Part shown: positions 1 through 9,001 of the stretch, piece after piece
Position numbering within the stretch: the stretch's first letter is position 1
How the letters are laid out: the number at the start of each line of letters is the position of its first letter
NCBI GenBank assembly: GCA_013821615.1
Contig: JACDGQ010000043.1
Span: forward strand, 1-12,918
DNA length: 12,918 bases
Direction of reading: 5' to 3'
Origin: Planctomycetota bacterium
GTDB lineage: Bacteria > Planctomycetota > UBA11346
Program-made: the position numbers and the translations under genes
The notes under the pieces: generated by a model
Seen by the model: the letters and a program-made list of their open reading frames with translations, nothing else
What the model was told of the DNA's origin: nothing
The model's database searches: none

Positions 1-266
1 GTCCCGGCCACCACCATCCCCGGCACGCCGACCGCTTCGAGCACGGCCGCCTGCCCGGGTTGCGGGGCGAGTCCGCGGGCCAGGACCAGGTGCCGGTCGG
101 CAGCCATCATCTGGGTGGCGGCAACCACCGCCTCACAATCGAGGCCGTAGACGATGCCGTGCCGGGCGACCTGGGCCTTGAGGGTGAGCGCATCGACGAA
201 CTGCCCAGCCGGCAGGTCGAGGACCGCCGTGAGCCGATCTGGCGCCAGATGGATGGCGATGTCCAT
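1..266 (-). CDS. FapA-like (DUF342) protein, N-terminal part, cut by the window edge
   Basis: An open frame on the minus strand starts at ATG 266-264 and runs without a stop through the left edge, so only the first 88 codons are visible. The fragment has the look of the N-terminal region of the DUF342/FapA family: a short beta segment (IHLAPDRLTAVLDLPAG), then an alpha-helical stretch ending in GIVYGLDCEAV (residues about 43-53), which corresponds to the family's 'gV.yGId.eai' signature, then LVLARGLAPQPGQ (about 65-77), matching the 'vA.G..p..G.dg' turn. FapA-like proteins are cytoplasmic and in some bacteria are linked to flagellar or polar functions, but for most members the job is unknown. 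There is no strong Shine-Dalgarno: only CGGGAA lies before the ATG, and the frame stays open further upstream, so the start is uncertain. It lies 177 bp beyond the glycosyltransferase stop on the same strand. The family call rests on motif recall from a fragment. Confidence 0.6.
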   Translation of the reverse strand, partial: MDIAIHLAPDRLTAVLDLPAGQFVDALTLKAQVARHGIVYGLDCEAVVAATQMMAADRHLVLARGLAPQPGQAAVLEAVGVPGMVVAG

Positions 267-442
267 GGTGTTCCCGGCAGCACCTGCCTGACCGGAGGAT
301 ACCCTGCGCGCGGGGCTGGCGGGTAAACGTCTCCAGGTCCGGCTGCGAACGTGCGGATTCCGCTGCCCGCGGGGCGCCCGGGTCCGCCTGCATGGCCCGT
401 CCCGGTCGCCAACCTTCCACAGCCCAGGCCGGGGTGACGGGC
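267..442. other. intergenic gap between the glycosyltransferase and the FapA-like gene
   Basis: I see no credible gene here. Two weak signals are visible for minus-strand transcription. A 7-bp inverted repeat (GACGGGC, 436-442, with GCCCGTC, 395-401) lies directly after the glycosyltransferase stop and has a long 34-nt loop and no T-tract, so it is a poor terminator candidate. A TTTACC (327-322) and a TATCCT (301-296) resemble -35 and -10 boxes, but the 20-nt spacing is too long for a good sigma-70 promoter. Neither is convincing alone. Confidence 0.3.
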
Positions 443-2503
443 TCAGCCCTCGTCGTGGTCCAGCCCGTGCACGGTCTTCTCCCAGTAGTGCGGCTTGACC
501 AGCATCTGCCAGAAGCCCTTCCACGCGGCGATGCTGATCAGCACCCAGTAGAGCGGGCTGAGCAGCACCGCCCACCACAGACCGCGCTGTCCGGGGCGGC
601 GCCCGGCCAGGCCATTGATCAGGATGAAGGCGAGGTTGCCGGCCATCAGGCACAGCGAGGCGACGGCGAGCACCTGCGAGAGCAGCGCCCACTGCGGGTC
701 CTCGTTGCGGCCGTGGAAGACCATCTGCCAGCTCAGGCGCGGGAAGACGTCGCCGCCCGGGCGCGTGGCGATCAGCTCCGCGAGCTGGTGGCCGTGCGCC
801 AGGTCGATGCCCAGCAGCACCGCGTAGACCAGCAGGATCGACCACAGCGCAAGGTTGAGCACCGCCAGCCCCGAGACGCAGAACACCGACATGATGAAGC
901 CGAAGGCCCCCCACGGGCCGAGTCCGACGATCAGGTGCAACGGTCGGCGCCCCCACACCAGGTGGGTGATCAGATAGCCCTTCAGCCAGCGGCTGCGCTG
1001 GCGGATCCAGTTGCCGACGCGGCTGTTGGCCTCCTCCCAGGTGGTGCTGTCGAGGGTGCGCGTGGTGTAACCGGCCATGTACAGGCGCACGCCCAGGTCG
1101 CAGTCCTCGGTGACGTTGAACGGGTCCCAGCCGCCGATGGTGCGCAGGATGCCGGTGCGGAAGTGGTTGCTGGTGCCGCCCAGCGGGATCGGCACGCCGA
1201 GCACGACCAGGCCGGCGAGGTAGCGGCGGAACCAGACGTTGTATTCGAGCGCGAACCAGCGCGTCAGCATGTTCTGGCGGTGGTTGTGGTAGGCGAGCTG
1301 GGCCTGCAGGCAGGCGACCTGGACGTCGATGTTCTGGAAGGCGATCACCGCCTGCTTGAGCTGGTCGGGCTCCGGCCGGTCCTCGGCGTCGAAGATCACC
1401 AGGTAGTCGCCGCGCGCGCGCAGCAGGCCGTGGTTGCAGGCGCGCGGCTTGGTCTTGGGCTGGCCCTGCGGCACCACCAGGACCTCGGCCCAGGGCGGGA
1501 CGCCGGCAGCGACCAGGGCGTTCAGGGTGTCGGGATCATCGGCCTCGAGCAGGAACTTCACATCCAGGCGGTCGCGCGGATAGTCGAGCTTGGCGAGCGC
1601 GACCAGGATGTTGCGCGCGACGTTGCGCTCTTTGTAGAGCGGCACCAGCACGGTGTAGAGCGGCCAGCCGCCCGCGGGCTCGCTGAGCACCTCGCTGCGC
1701 AGCCCGCGGTGGCCGCCGGCGGCGAGCGCGAGCAGGCGGAAGGCGATGGCCGCGGCGTAGACCAGGGTGATGACCGCGGCGAGCACGCTGAGGCACAGCA
1801 CCGCATCCTTGAGGAACAGGTAGAGCACCGCGATCAGCACGCCGCCGAACAGCGGCTCCTGGCCGTGCGGTTCGCGCTTGCGGTTGAACAGCACGCCGAG
1901 GGTGCTGACCACCACCGCACCGACCGCCATGCCGGCGAGCGACACCGGGCAGTCGCCGACCAGCTGGTTGACCAGCAGCGAGAGCGCCTTGCGCGAGCCG
2001 ACCAGGGCTTCGGGGAGGCGGTGGAAATGGTGCTGGGCTATCCAGTTGGCGACCAGGGCGCCGGCCAAGGCGCCGATCGCGCCGAGGCTGATCCACAGCC
2101 ACGCCAGGGTGTGGAAGGCGCAGGTCGGGCGGAAGCGCTGGATGTAGTCCTTCACCAGCGGATCGCCGCCGTCGACGGTCGGCAGGTGGGTTACCGTGCC
2201 AGCGGCCAGGGTTGGGGCCGGGTCGGTCGACGGCGCTGCCAGCACGACGGTGGCCAGGACGGCGCCCACGGCGTCTGCGCTGACGGACGCGGTCGCCTCA
2301 GCGATCCCTGCTGTCGCTGCGGGTGCGGCCGGGGCCACGCTCGCGACGGCTGGTCCCCCCTCCACCGCGTTCGCGCCGGCCGCTGCAGGCGGCGTTCCCG
2401 CCACCGGGGCCGAGCCCTCAGGCGGCAAGGCGGCGGGCGCCGCGGTCACCGGGATCTCCGGGGCCAGGGATGGTTGGGGCGGAGTCCCTTGCGGGTCGGT
2501 CAT
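443..2503 (-). CDS. membrane processive GT2 glycosyltransferase (cellulose synthase/XagB-like)
   Basis: A 686-residue inner-membrane family 2 glycosyltransferase, likely to polymerise a beta-linked polysaccharide from a nucleotide sugar and extrude it through its own membrane segments. The processive GT2 motifs are all present: VLVPLYKE opens the domain (about 285-292), EADD (320-323) and DAED (372-375) supply the nucleotide/metal aspartates, TED (465-467) the catalytic base, and QRSRW (502-506) the Q..RW acceptor-site motif. Hydrophobic spans lie near 132-153, 186-206, 219-258, 535-568, 604-630 and 643-664. The C-terminal YWEKTVHGL is typical of XagB-like enzymes. The first ~105 residues are Pro/Ala-rich, low in complexity and probably disordered. 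The ATG at 2503 has GGAG (2514-2511) seven bases upstream. The sugar and product cannot be told from sequence. The gene lies 34 bp after tsaE on the same strand, so the two are probably co-transcribed. Confidence 0.88.
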   Translation of the reverse strand: MTDPQGTPPQPSLAPEIPVTAAPAALPPEGSAPVAGTPPAAAGANAVEGGPAVASVAPAAPAATAGIAEATASVSADAVGAVLATVVLAAPSTDPAPTLAAGTVTHLPTVDGGDPLVKDYIQRFRPTCAFHTLAWLWISLGAIGALAGALVANWIAQHHFHRLPEALVGSRKALSLLVNQLVGDCPVSLAGMAVGAVVVSTLGVLFNRKREPHGQEPLFGGVLIAVLYLFLKDAVLCLSVLAAVITLVYAAAIAFRLLALAAGGHRGLRSEVLSEPAGGWPLYTVLVPLYKERNVARNILVALAKLDYPRDRLDVKFLLEADDPDTLNALVAAGVPPWAEVLVVPQGQPKTKPRACNHGLLRARGDYLVIFDAEDRPEPDQLKQAVIAFQNIDVQVACLQAQLAYHNHRQNMLTRWFALEYNVWFRRYLAGLVVLGVPIPLGGTSNHFRTGILRTIGGWDPFNVTEDCDLGVRLYMAGYTTRTLDSTTWEEANSRVGNWIRQRSRWLKGYLITHLVWGRRPLHLIVGLGPWGAFGFIMSVFCVSGLAVLNLALWSILLVYAVLLGIDLAHGHQLAELIATRPGGDVFPRLSWQMVFHGRNEDPQWALLSQVLAVASLCLMAGNLAFILINGLAGRRPGQRGLWWAVLLSPLYWVLISIAAWKGFWQMLVKPHYWEKTVHGLDHDEG

Positions 2504-2537
2504 GCGCGCGCTCCGGAGCCGGCGGGTCTAGTGACGT

Positions 2538-2999
2538 TCAGCCCTCGTCTGGCACGTGCAACCACTTACCCCGCAAGCGGAGAGGCGTTGCGAGTCGCAC
2601 CCGGCGGCGGTCCTCGCCAGCGTGCGCGAGGTTCACCGACCAGCAGACCTCAGCAGGGAATGCGCATGCCACCCGCTCCGCCCACTCGATCACGCCCAGC
2701 GCCCCCTCGCTGAGCTCGTCGAAGCCGAGTCCGGCGAGGTCGCCCGCTCCGGCGAGGCGGTAGGCATCGACGTGGATGACCGGCAGGCGCGCGGCGTACT
2801 GGTGGAGCAGGGTGAAGGTCGGGCTGGCGACCTGGGCAGGATCCCCACCCAGGGCCTCGACCAGGAAGCGCACCAGGGCGGTCTTGCCCGCGCCGAGCGG
2901 TCCATCGAGCAGCAGCAGGTCGCCGGGCTGCACGGCGGCCGCGAGCTCCTGGGCCAGGCGCCGCGTGGCCGCGAGATCATCGAGGACGAATTCCTGCAT
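2538..2999 (-). CDS. tsaE: tRNA t6A37 threonylcarbamoyltransferase complex ATPase TsaE
   Basis: A 153-residue P-loop ATPase that drives turnover of the TsaB-TsaD complex, which places threonylcarbamoyl on A37 of ANN-decoding tRNAs in the cytoplasm. The length is normal for the family. Visible motifs are the Walker A GPLGAGKT (33-40), SPTFTLLHQY (59-68, the 'SPTF.l...Y' motif), HVDAYRL (76-82, Walker-B-like) and VIEWAE (103-108). I start it at ATG 2999-2997 because MQEF followed by a helix matches usual TsaE N-termini. An in-frame ATG at 3023-3021 would add only MPAPTLPA, and the open frame reaching back to 3551 is non-coding overlap with the riboswitch and gcvP. No strong Shine-Dalgarno precedes either ATG. 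It diverges from gcvP and probably leads the transcript that includes the downstream glycosyltransferase. TsaB and TsaD are not in the window. Confidence 0.92.
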   Translation of the reverse strand: MQEFVLDDLAATRRLAQELAAAVQPGDLLLLDGPLGAGKTALVRFLVEALGGDPAQVASPTFTLLHQYAARLPVIHVDAYRLAGAGDLAGLGFDELSEGALGVIEWAERVACAFPAEVCWSVNLAHAGEDRRRVRLATPLRLRGKWLHVPDEG

Positions 3000-3120
3000 C
3001 GCCGGCAGGGTCGGCGCGGGCATGGGCGCGGCAAGAGTGGGGGCCGTGACCGGGCGGAGACACACGCGGATGGTGGCGCCGGGCACCACTTGACCAGGAT
3101 GCCGGTGCCCGAGAGTCGGC
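3000..3120. other. divergent intergenic region with an 8-bp inverted repeat
   Basis: This stretch separates the tsaE start from the glycine riboswitch on the opposite strand and must hold both promoters. A perfect 8-bp inverted repeat (CGGGCACC 3080-3087 with GGTGCCCG 3104-3111, 16-nt loop) is the only clear structure. TTGACC at 3090-3095, inside the loop, resembles a -35 box for gcvP, but no -10 box sits at a sensible distance. On the minus strand TATCAT (3133-3128) looks like a -10 box for tsaE without a good -35. I therefore do not call a promoter. Confidence 0.35.
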
Positions 3121-3134
3121 GTGCCGGATGATAG

Positions 3135-3214
3135 GCGAGGGAGAAGTCCCAGCCGGGCACGCGCCCGGGACCGGGATGCCGAAGGAGTAACGCTCTCAGG
3201 CCGAAGGACCTCGC
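3135..3214 (+). promoter_or_regulatory. glycine aptamer I
   Basis: The first aptamer is closed by P1 GCGAGG/CCTCGC. GAGA (3141-3144) can pair with TCTC (3194-3197), as in the canonical GGAGAG/CTCTC core helix, and the conserved CCGAAGG (3179-3185) and CTCTCAGGC (3193-3201) are intact. It fits the family consensus better than the second aptamer. Confidence 0.88.
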
Positions 3215-3224
3215 TTTGACGGCA

Positions 3225-3285
3225 CCCTGGAAAGACCGGTTTGGCCGGCGCCGACGGAGTCACGCTCTCAGGCCGCAGGACAGGG
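3225..3285 (+). promoter_or_regulatory. glycine aptamer II, with one core base off the consensus
   Basis: The second aptamer has P1 CCCTG/CAGGG, GGAAAGACC (3229-3237) in place of the usual GGAGAGACC, and the conserved CTCTCAGGC (3265-3273) and AGGACAGGG (3277-3285). Its core reads CCGACGG (3251-3257), where the family and aptamer I have CCGAAGG. The canonical GGACAG 3' end is seen here, as expected for the promoter-distal aptamer. Confidence 0.85.
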
Positions 3286-3290
3286 ACCAT

Positions 3291-3320
3291 CACGGCGCCG
3301 GAAATCCCGGGGGCGGCGTG
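3291..3320 (+). promoter_or_regulatory. possible expression-platform hairpin of the glycine riboswitch
   Basis: CACGGCGCC (3291-3299) can pair with GGCGGCGTG (3312-3320), eight base pairs interrupted by one G-G mismatch, with a 12-nt loop. It begins six bases after aptamer II and ends 29 bases before the gcvP ATG. No T-tract follows, so it is not a classical intrinsic terminator. It could be a Rho-linked or translational switch element, or merely chance pairing in G+C-rich DNA. Confidence 0.3.
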
Positions 3321-3349
3321 ACGGTTCCCGATCCCGGTTGGACCTGCCC

Positions 3350-6250
<2,901 letters not shown>

Positions 6251-6270
6251 GGCGCGCCGAGTGCGGTGAG

Positions 6271-6305
6271 GACGGACGGCGGAGGGCGCGTTCGGGGCGT
6301 CCGTC
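6271..6305 (+). terminator. possible stem-loop terminator after gcvP
   Basis: A perfect 8-bp inverted repeat, GACGGACG (6271-6278) and CGTCCGTC (6298-6305), starts 20 bases after the gcvP stop with a 19-nt G-rich loop. A second stem (TGCCCTG 6320-6326, CAGGGCA 6339-6345, 12-nt loop) follows. Neither has a T-tract, so intrinsic termination is unproven; placement is the main support. Confidence 0.35.
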
Positions 6306-6406
6306 GGTGGGTCACGATCTGCCCTGAAGCCCCGTTTCCAGGGCATGAGCTCGATCCGGAAGCCGCTGGTTGCCGGTGATGCCCCCCGGAGACGTGGTCG
6401 CACCCT

Positions 6407-6475
6407 CCCTGGGATCGCCGAGTTGTACTCGGCCGGAAGCGCTTTCATGCCGAGTGCAACTCGGCGATCCCGGGG
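6407..6475. repeat. 26-bp near-perfect inverted repeat (hairpin/cruciform element)
   Basis: The left arm (6407-6432) and right arm (6450-6475) pair along 26 bp with two G-T wobbles (6410/6472 and 6426/6456) and no bulges. The core arm sequence begins GGGATCGCCGAG on the left, and the right arm ends CTCGGCGATCCC. The 17-nt loop is CCGGAAGCGCTTTCATG. The arms are far longer than expected by chance or for an ordinary terminator, and no T-tract follows. Possible explanations are a REP/BIME-like dispersed element, a small hairpin-based transposable unit, or a structured RNA in the intergenic transcript. No second copy is present in this window. Confidence 0.75.
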
Positions 6476-6600
6476 CGAGGCGCGCACGATGCCGGCGCTT
6501 GAGCGCACCTCCGTAGCGCACGCCTGCAGGCGCTTCCGCCGCATCCGGGCGGCAGTGGAACCGCTGCGCGATTCGCGGCAACATTGTGCCCTCCATCGGG

Positions 6601-6606
6601 TATGAT
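6601..6606 (+). promoter_or_regulatory. candidate -10 box for the cytochrome/DUF1552 operon
   Basis: TATGAT at 6601-6606 matches the sigma-70 -10 consensus at five of six positions and stands out in G+C-rich surroundings. The base pattern at the expected -35 site is weak (GCAACA, 6578-6583, 17-nt spacing). A start near 6613 would give a leader of about 50 bases before the ATG at 6665. Confidence 0.35.
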
Positions 6607-6653
6607 CATGCGGATGCCTTCGGCACTCCGTGCTCTCGAGCTGTGGATCCAAC

Positions 6654-6658
6654 AGGGA
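6654..6658 (+). promoter_or_regulatory. ribosome binding site that fixes the start of the cytochrome gene
   Basis: AGGGA lies six bases before the ATG at 6665. It supports that start, which begins a signal peptide, over in-frame candidates up to 27 codons upstream that would place charged and unrelated residues in front of it. Confidence 0.6.
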
Positions 6659-6664
6659 CGATCC

Positions 6665-9001
6665 ATGCCAGCCCGCCTCCGACGTTTCCGCCGCTTCGAT
6701 CGGACTGCGCCGCTCGGTCTCCGCGTCCTGGGTGCCGCCCTTGTCGCCAGCGGCCTGCTGGCCACGGCCGCGGGCCGCGCCCACGGGGTCGAGGACACCT
6801 CCGGAAAGCGCATCTACCACGACCGCTGCGCCTCCTGCCATGGCGAGCAGGGCCAAGGCGTGCGCGACAAGTATGCCGAGCCCCTGGTGGGCGATCGCTC
6901 GTTGGCGTCGCTGGCGCGCTACATCGAGAAGCGCATGCCGGACGAGAAGCCCGGCACCTGCGTCGGCGAGGACGCCAAGCAGGTCGCGCAGTTCATCTTC
7001 AATGCCTTCTACTCATCCGAGGCGCAGTTGCGCACCAACGCGCCGCGCGTCGAGCTGGCGCGCCTGACCGCCAGCCAGTACCGCATCTGCGTCGCCGACC
7101 TGATCGCCTCGTTCCATGGCGATTCGGAACCCAGCGAGGTGCGCGGCCTGCACGCCGAGTATTTCAATGACGGGCGCGGCTTCAGCACGGAAAAGCGCGT
7201 TTTGGAGCGCACCGAACCCACCTTGCAGGTGAGCTTCACCGCGCAGAAGCCCTCGGATAAGATCGACAAGGATGAGTATGCCATCCGCTGGAGCGGCTCG
7301 CTGGCCGCCGCCGAGACCGGTGATTACGATATCATCCTCGACACCGCCAACGGCGCGCGGGTATGGGTCAACGATCGCAAGCGGCCGCTCATCGACGCGT
7401 GGGTGCGCTCGGGCGAGGATTCGCGCCATGTCGCAACCATCGCCCTTTTGGCGGGGCGCACCTACCACCTGCGCGTCGAGATCGCCAAGGAGAAGAAGGA
7501 ATCCGTGGTCAGTGCGGTGCTCAAGTGGAAGCCCCCGCACGGCGCCGAGGAGATCGTCCCGACGCGCCTGCTGTCGCCCGGCGGCGGCGCCCAGTGGCTG
7601 GTGCTGAAGACGCCATTCCCGCCCGACGACACCAGTCTCGGCTACGAGCGCGGCAACTCGGTGTCGAAGTCGTGGGACGAGGCGACGACCCAGGCCGCGT
7701 TCGAGGTCGCCGGCTATGTGCATGACCACCTGGAACAGGTCGCCGGCGTGCGCGCCGATGCCGGCGACGCCAGGCCGCGCCTGGTCGCCTTCCTGCACCG
7801 CTTCGCGGAGCGCGCCTTCCGTCGCCCGCTGGACGACGAGCAGAACCGGTACTTCGTCGACCGCCACTTCGCTGGCGACGCCAGCACCGAGACCGCGCTG
7901 CTGAAGTCGCTGATCCTGGTGCTCAAATCCCCGCGCTTCCTGTTCCCGGGCGCGGATGCGGATGGGCGCGATCCCTACGCGGTCGCTTCGCGGCTCTCCT
8001 TCGCGCTGTGGGACTCCCTGCCCGACCCCAAGCTGCTCGAGGCGGCCAAGGGCGGCCGCCTCGCCAATCGCGCCGGCATGGCGGCGGAGGTCGAGCGCAT
8101 GCTCAAGGACCCGCGCGCCCACACCAAGCTGCGCCAGTTCTACCATCGCTGGCTCAAGCTCGACAATCTCCGTGGCCTTGCCAAGGAGGCCGGGCGCTTC
8201 GCCGGCTTCGACGATGTCCTGGTCGCCGACCTGCGCACCTCGCTCGACCTGTTTCTGGATGAGGTGACCTGGGACGCCACGTCCGACTACCGCCGCCTGA
8301 TGGTCTCGGAGACCATCCCGCTCAATGGCCGCCTCGCGAAATTCTACGGCGTCGAGCTGCCGGAGGACGCGCCGTTCCAGATGGTCGCGCTGGGCAAGCA
8401 GCCGCGCGCCGGGCTGCTGACCCATCCGCTGATGATGGCCGGCTTCTCGTACAGCGCGACCAGCTCGCCGATCCATCGCGGGGTGTTCATCAGCCGCAGC
8501 ATGCTCGGCCGCCGCCTGCGCTCGCCCCCGGACTCCATCACTCCAGAGAGCCCGGCGCTGCATCCCGACATGACCACGCGCGAGCGCATCGGCAGGCAGA
8601 CCAAGCCGGCGATGTGCATGACCTGCCATGACATGATCAATCCGCTCGGGTTCACGATGGAGAACTTCGACGCCGTCGGCCGCTTCCGCCAGGACGAGCT
8701 CGGCAAGCCGCTGGATACCAGCGGCTCGTACCGGCGCATGGATGGCGAGCTGGTGGAATTCCATGATGCCCGTGATCTCGGCGCCTTCCTCGCCACCAGC
8801 GAAGAGGCCCAGGGCGCCTTCGTCGAGCGCCTGTTCAAGGACGTGGTCAAGCAGCCGATCCTGGCTTATGGCCCCACCGAGAAGGAGCGCCTGCGCCGCT
8901 ACTTCGTCGACCACGCCTGCAGCATCCGTGCGCTGCTCGTCGAGCTTGCCGTCAGCTCGGCGATGATCCCCCCGACCGCATCCAAGGCGACCAGCCCATG
9001 A
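6665..9001 (+). CDS. exported cytochrome c / PA14 / DUF1587-1595-1592-1588-1585 protein
   Basis: A 778-residue protein of the large planctomycete-verrucomicrobial type that pairs with DUF1552 partners. An Arg-rich N-terminus and hydrophobic segment (about 16-40, ending ATAAGRAHG) form a signal peptide. A cytochrome c domain follows (about 44-120) with haem site CASCH (55-59) and probable axial Met91 in KRMPDE. Next are DUF1587 (about 128-150, LARLTASQYR), a PA14-like sugar-binding domain (about 161-303, GLHAEYF, TGDYDIILDTANGARVWV), DUF1595 (about 370-400, AFRRPL), DUF1592 (about 435-560, SRLSFALWDSLPD), DUF1588 (about 580-675, RAGLLTHP, SPIHRGVF) with a second haem site CMTCH (651-655), and DUF1585 at the C-terminus. 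Domain limits are by eye. It is likely an extracytoplasmic redox protein; substrate and reaction are unknown, and carbohydrate oxidation is a guess from PA14. Its stop overlaps the next gene by ATGA, so the pair is translationally coupled. Confidence 0.92.
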   Translation: MPARLRRFRRFDRTAPLGLRVLGAALVASGLLATAAGRAHGVEDTSGKRIYHDRCASCHGEQGQGVRDKYAEPLVGDRSLASLARYIEKRMPDEKPGTCVGEDAKQVAQFIFNAFYSSEAQLRTNAPRVELARLTASQYRICVADLIASFHGDSEPSEVRGLHAEYFNDGRGFSTEKRVLERTEPTLQVSFTAQKPSDKIDKDEYAIRWSGSLAAAETGDYDIILDTANGARVWVNDRKRPLIDAWVRSGEDSRHVATIALLAGRTYHLRVEIAKEKKESVVSAVLKWKPPHGAEEIVPTRLLSPGGGAQWLVLKTPFPPDDTSLGYERGNSVSKSWDEATTQAAFEVAGYVHDHLEQVAGVRADAGDARPRLVAFLHRFAERAFRRPLDDEQNRYFVDRHFAGDASTETALLKSLILVLKSPRFLFPGADADGRDPYAVASRLSFALWDSLPDPKLLEAAKGGRLANRAGMAAEVERMLKDPRAHTKLRQFYHRWLKLDNLRGLAKEAGRFAGFDDVLVADLRTSLDLFLDEVTWDATSDYRRLMVSETIPLNGRLAKFYGVELPEDAPFQMVALGKQPRAGLLTHPLMMAGFSYSATSSPIHRGVFISRSMLGRRLRSPPDSITPESPALHPDMTTRERIGRQTKPAMCMTCHDMINPLGFTMENFDAVGRFRQDELGKPLDTSGSYRRMDGELVEFHDARDLGAFLATSEEAQGAFVERLFKDVVKQPILAYGPTEKERLRRYFVDHACSIRALLVELAVSSAMIPPTASKATSP

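Larger units (their letters stand above)
3121..3286 (+). promoter_or_regulatory. tandem glycine riboswitch with leader-linker kink-turn, upstream of gcvP
   Basis: Two glycine aptamers lie in tandem just before gcvP. Both carry the hallmark 3' core: the 14-mer ACGCTCTCAGGCCG occurs identically at 3190-3203 and 3262-3275, followed by AAGGAC and CAGGAC, and preceded by CCGAAGGAGT (3179-3188) and CCGACGGAGT (3251-3260). Each has a closing P1 helix: GCGAGG/CCTCGC (3135-3140/3209-3214) and CCCTG/CAGGG (3225-3229/3281-3285). The leader and the linker also pair to form a kink-turn: GTGCCG (3121-3126) with CGGCAC (3220-3225), a GAT bulge (3127-3129), opposed GA steps (3130-3131 and 3218-3219), then TAG against TTT stacking on P1. 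This leader-linker kink-turn is established for tandem glycine riboswitches and fixes the 5' boundary at about 3121. Glycine binding normally turns on glycine-cleavage genes, which fits the gene downstream. The distance from the aptamer end to the gcvP ATG is 63 bases. Confidence 0.93.
6251..6664. other. gene-poor region between gcvP and the cytochrome operon
   Basis: No convincing protein gene is present in these 414 bases. Open frames here either cross the large inverted repeat at 6407-6475 or have no recognisable protein and no ribosome site. The region contains, in order, two stem-loops after gcvP, the 26-bp inverted repeat, roughly 100 bases with no recognised structure, and a likely -10 box at 6601-6606 that probably serves the downstream operon. 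Confidence 0.5.

Noticed and set aside
392..2713. A 773-codon open frame on the plus strand opposite the glycosyltransferase.
   Set aside because: The minus-strand gene has every processive GT2 motif; the plus-strand translation is low-complexity Gln/Arg/Asp/His/Ala sequence with no domain.
6345..6605. A small 86-codon plus-strand frame in the gcvP-cytochrome gap.
   Set aside because: It is read through the 26-bp inverted repeat, has no ribosome site, and no recognisable protein features.
7013..8914. A 633-codon minus-strand frame opposite the cytochrome/DUF159x gene.
   Set aside because: It is antisense to a gene with two haem motifs and a chain of known domains, and shows no protein family features of its own.
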